Shown one piece after another: positions 33,223 to 35,428 of a stretch of 35,428 bases of DNA. The stretch is from Oscillospiraceae bacterium (GTDB lineage Bacteria > Bacillota > Clostridia > Oscillospirales > Oscillospiraceae). The stretch's first letter is position 1, and each line of letters begins with the position of its first letter. Both the position numbers and the translations under genes were made by a program. The notes under the pieces are model-generated. The model was not told where the DNA came from. It saw nothing but the letters and a program-made list of their open reading frames with translations, and made no database searches. The stretch covers positions 1-35,428 of the forward strand of contig JAJPYE010000029.1 in NCBI GenBank assembly GCA_021205095.1. The letters run 5' to 3'.

Positions 33223-33265
33223 GGCTGTATCAAAACCGCTTGGTTTGATACAGCCTCTTTCTTTG
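33223..33265. terminator. Terminator of the hydrolase gene, possibly also of the CRISPR transcript
   Basis: A 12-bp perfect stem (GGCTGTATCAAA / TTTGATACAGCC) extended by CC/GG, followed on the plus strand by TCTTTCTTT. On the minus strand a TTTCC-rich stretch follows, so it could also stop the array transcript coming from the right. Confidence 0.8.
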
Positions 33266-33309
33266 AGGAGGACGACGGTATGCTTCGCGATGGTTTCACC
33301 GCCATAGAT

Positions 33310-33342
33310 ATTTCGATCCATGCCCCCTGTGAGAGGGGCGAC
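33310..33342 (-). repeat. Degenerate terminal CRISPR repeat
   Basis: It differs from the consensus at five of 33 positions, including two that disturb the GC stem. Decay of this kind marks the leader-distal end. Confidence 0.9.
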
Positions 33343-35428
33343 CCGCTGACGATGCCGACCAGTACATCTACATGGTGCCATTTCAATCCACGCCCCCCGC
33401 GAGGGGGGCGACACTATCTGGGCCGGGTCTTCCCTGCTGTATTTAATATTTCAATCCACGCTCCCTGCGAGGGGGGCGACGACGGAAGAAGCATTTTTCA
33501 GAACCTTCAACACGGAAATTTCAATCCACGCCCCCCGCGAGGGGGCGACCCGTTGCTGGGCCGGGGAAAGCATAACCGTCGCATTTCAATCCACGCCCCC
33601 CGCGAGGGGGGCGACTTACTCAGAGTTTCATTTAATTTACTTAATTCTTTTATTTCAATCCACGCCCCCCGCGAGGGGGGCGACGGCTAACTCACACTAA
33701 AGACCTATTAACTCAAAGCAATTTCAATCCACGCCCCCCGCGAGGGGGGCGACTACAATGGCTGTATGGCCTTTACTCTTTGTAACAAATTTCAATCCAC
33801 GCCCCCCGCGAGGGGGGCGACCATGGAGGGCAACAACGATGGAATGGATTAAGGAATTTCAATCCACGCCCCCCGCGAGGGGGGCGACCGTGGGAGCTGG
33901 GCGTGACAGGGACGAGCTACACGCGATTTCAATCCACGCCCCCCGCGAGGGGGGCGACCCAGCATAGCCAGCGTACTGCAGCATGAAAGGTATTTCAATC
34001 CACGCCCCCCGCGAGGGGGGCGACTCCGTGGACGGCAAGGCCGGGCCGGAGACGTTCGCATTTCAATCCACGCCCCCCGCGAGGGGGGGCGACGCCAGAG
34101 ACTCTGGAGGAGGCGAAGCGGGAGATATTTCAATCCACGCCCCCCGCGAGGGGGGCGACCCGCGTTAATGTGCTGGGCCTCCAGGTTAACATATTTCAAT
34201 CCACGCCCCCCGCGAGGGGGCGACCGTGCAGGAGGCTTTGACGATCCCCAGGGGACAATTTCAATCCACGCCCCCCGCGAGGGGGGCGACCTGCCGTATA
34301 TGCGTCTGAATTCCAGCTATCCTTTATTTCAATCCACGCCCCCCGCGAGGGGGGCGACCATCATCCGACAAAAGGTCTACAGTGTGAGAGAATTTCAATC
34401 CACGCCCCCCGCGAGGGGGGCGACGATTTGTTAAGGCGGTTTCCCTACCGCCATATGTTATTTCAATCCACGCCCCCCGCGAGGGGGGCGACTTTGCATT
34501 AATTGTAATAGTCGCATCAGAATCTACAATTTCAATCCACGCCCCCCGCGAGGGGGGCGACAGAAGATCACTCGTGGATTCAGAGAATCAGCTTATATTT
34601 CAATCCACGCCCCCCCGCGAGGGGGGCGACCCTTTACTGCTTCATCCTCTGTTATGTAGCCCTTTTCATTTCAATCCACGCCCCCCGCGAGGGGGGCGAC
34701 TTTGTTGTCTGTACAAATCGCCTGTATTTGTGGCATTTCAATCCACGCCCCCCGCGAGGGGGGCGACCAATTCGCCTGTAGTTTGGCTTTCTAACTCGTA
34801 ATAATTTCAATCCACGCCCCCCGCGAGGGGGGCGACAATATTGCATATACCATTTACGAGGCAAAGAATATATTTCAATCCACGCCCCCCGCGAGGGGGG
34901 CGACGCTACTACCGCGAGGACGTAGAACAGGGGATTTATTTCAATCCACGCCCCCCGCGAGGGGGGCGACTTAGACCCAGGTTTTAGCGATCTGTTATAT
35001 TACATTTCAATCCACGCCCCCCGCGAGGGGGGCGACACTTAGACGGTTCTTTCTCATGCGATCTCTAACAATTTCAATCCACGCCCCCCGCGAGGGGGGC
35101 GACTTGACCACATATCATCAAATTTTATTTCCCTGTTATTTCAATCCACGCCCCCCGCGAGGGGGGCGACGAGCAGCAGCCCCAGGACAAAGCCGGACGC
35201 AATAATTTCAATCCACGCCCCCCGCGAGGGGGGCGACCTTTTTATAATGCTACTTTCAACCCGGACATCGAATTTCAATCCACGCCCCCCGCGAGGGGGG
35301 CGACTTATACTTGTAAGGCAGAGGGAAACCTCTTTTGATTTCAATCCACGCCCCCCGCGAGGGGGGCGACAGCTTCTGATGCTGTAAGGGGACTGTTGTC
35401 GATGACATTTCAATCCACGCCCCCCGCG
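33310..35428 (-). CRISPR. Type I-C-like CRISPR array, 32 repeats visible, runs off the right edge
   Basis: Thirty-one complete repeats plus a truncated one (35407-35428) flank 31 spacers of 33-37 bp. The usual repeat is 33 bp; read on the minus strand it begins GTCGCCCCCC and ends GGATTGAAAT, the typical type I-C (Cas5c-processed) ending, with an 8-bp GC stem (CGCCCCCC/GGGGGGCG) closed by TCGC. Cleavage after the stem would leave the usual 11-base 5' handle, TGGATTGAAAT. The leftmost repeat (33310-33342) has five mismatches and the third (33448-33480) two, so the left end is the old, leader-distal end; transcription runs right to left and the leader lies outside the window. Odd lengths: 33518-33549 and 34193-34224 lack one base, 34060-34093 and 34597-34630 have one extra. 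No cas genes are in the window. Type assignment rests on the repeat alone. Confidence 0.97.

Noticed and set aside
33243-33309. A further degenerate CRISPR repeat left of 33310
   Set aside because: No stretch at the expected distance resembles the repeat; the region is the terminator and a short spacer-like sequence.
33280-34801. Several short open frames over the CRISPR region, translating to repeated ISIHAPREGGD-like or PPSRGAWIE-like peptides
   Set aside because: They are translations of the CRISPR repeat, not genes.

Overview
The window looks like a chromosomal piece of a spore-forming, anaerobic, Gram-positive gut-type member of the Clostridia, most likely Oscillospiraceae (Flavonifractor/Oscillibacter/Intestinimonas-like). 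The basis is the moderately high GC content, spoVAD/spoVAE, acetate kinase, a butyrate-type acetyl-CoA hydrolase/transferase, strong Gram-positive ribosome binding sites, and the style of the housekeeping genes. No rRNA, tRNA, prophage or insertion sequence was recognised.

Layout. (1) 1-2290, minus strand: the start of a DegV/FakB-type fatty-acid-binding protein, a FabT-like MarR regulator with a perfect 21-bp palindrome over its own promoter, and ackA. (2) 2403-7971, plus strand: a housekeeping operon of tmcAL, prfA, a TsaC/Sua5-CoaE fusion and an M18 aminopeptidase. It is followed by a TepA-type Clp-like protease whose own promoter is nested inside the terminator of the operon before it. 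(3) 8008-15641: a cell-surface polymer locus. A divergent membrane acyltransferase faces a four-gene operon: a sulfatase-fold membrane transferase, a YidC insertase fused to a CDP-glycerol glycerophosphotransferase-like enzyme, a GNAT acetyltransferase, and a LicC-like nucleotidyltransferase fused to a CobD-like PLP enzyme. (4) 15889-19568: a very large secreted M14 metallopeptidase and a small membrane protein with a YVDPS motif, each with its own promoter. (5) 19641-25246, minus strand: a complete oligopeptide/dipeptide ABC importer (A-B-C-D-F). (6) 25444-29278: spoVAE and spoVAD, a CoA-transferase, and a divergent LysR regulator. (7) 29537-33205: an OmpR-type response regulator, a histidine kinase with a low-complexity extracellular linker, and a membrane-anchored alpha/beta hydrolase. 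Both promoters in this unit carry phased TTCAT repeats. (8) 33310 to the end: a type I-C-like CRISPR array with 32 repeats visible (the last cut by the window end) and 31 spacers. It is oriented so that its leader, and probably its cas genes, lie beyond the right edge.

The best candidate for an undescribed system is region 3. The CobD-like/LicC-like fusion could make and CDP-activate a phospho-amino-alcohol. The YidC-TagF fusion could couple polymer or phospho-alcohol transfer to the membrane. The sulfatase-fold protein has a threonine where a phosphotransferase nucleophile would sit and could act outside the membrane. The GNAT and the acyltransferase could acylate the product. The domain identities are read from sequence; the joint pathway is inference.
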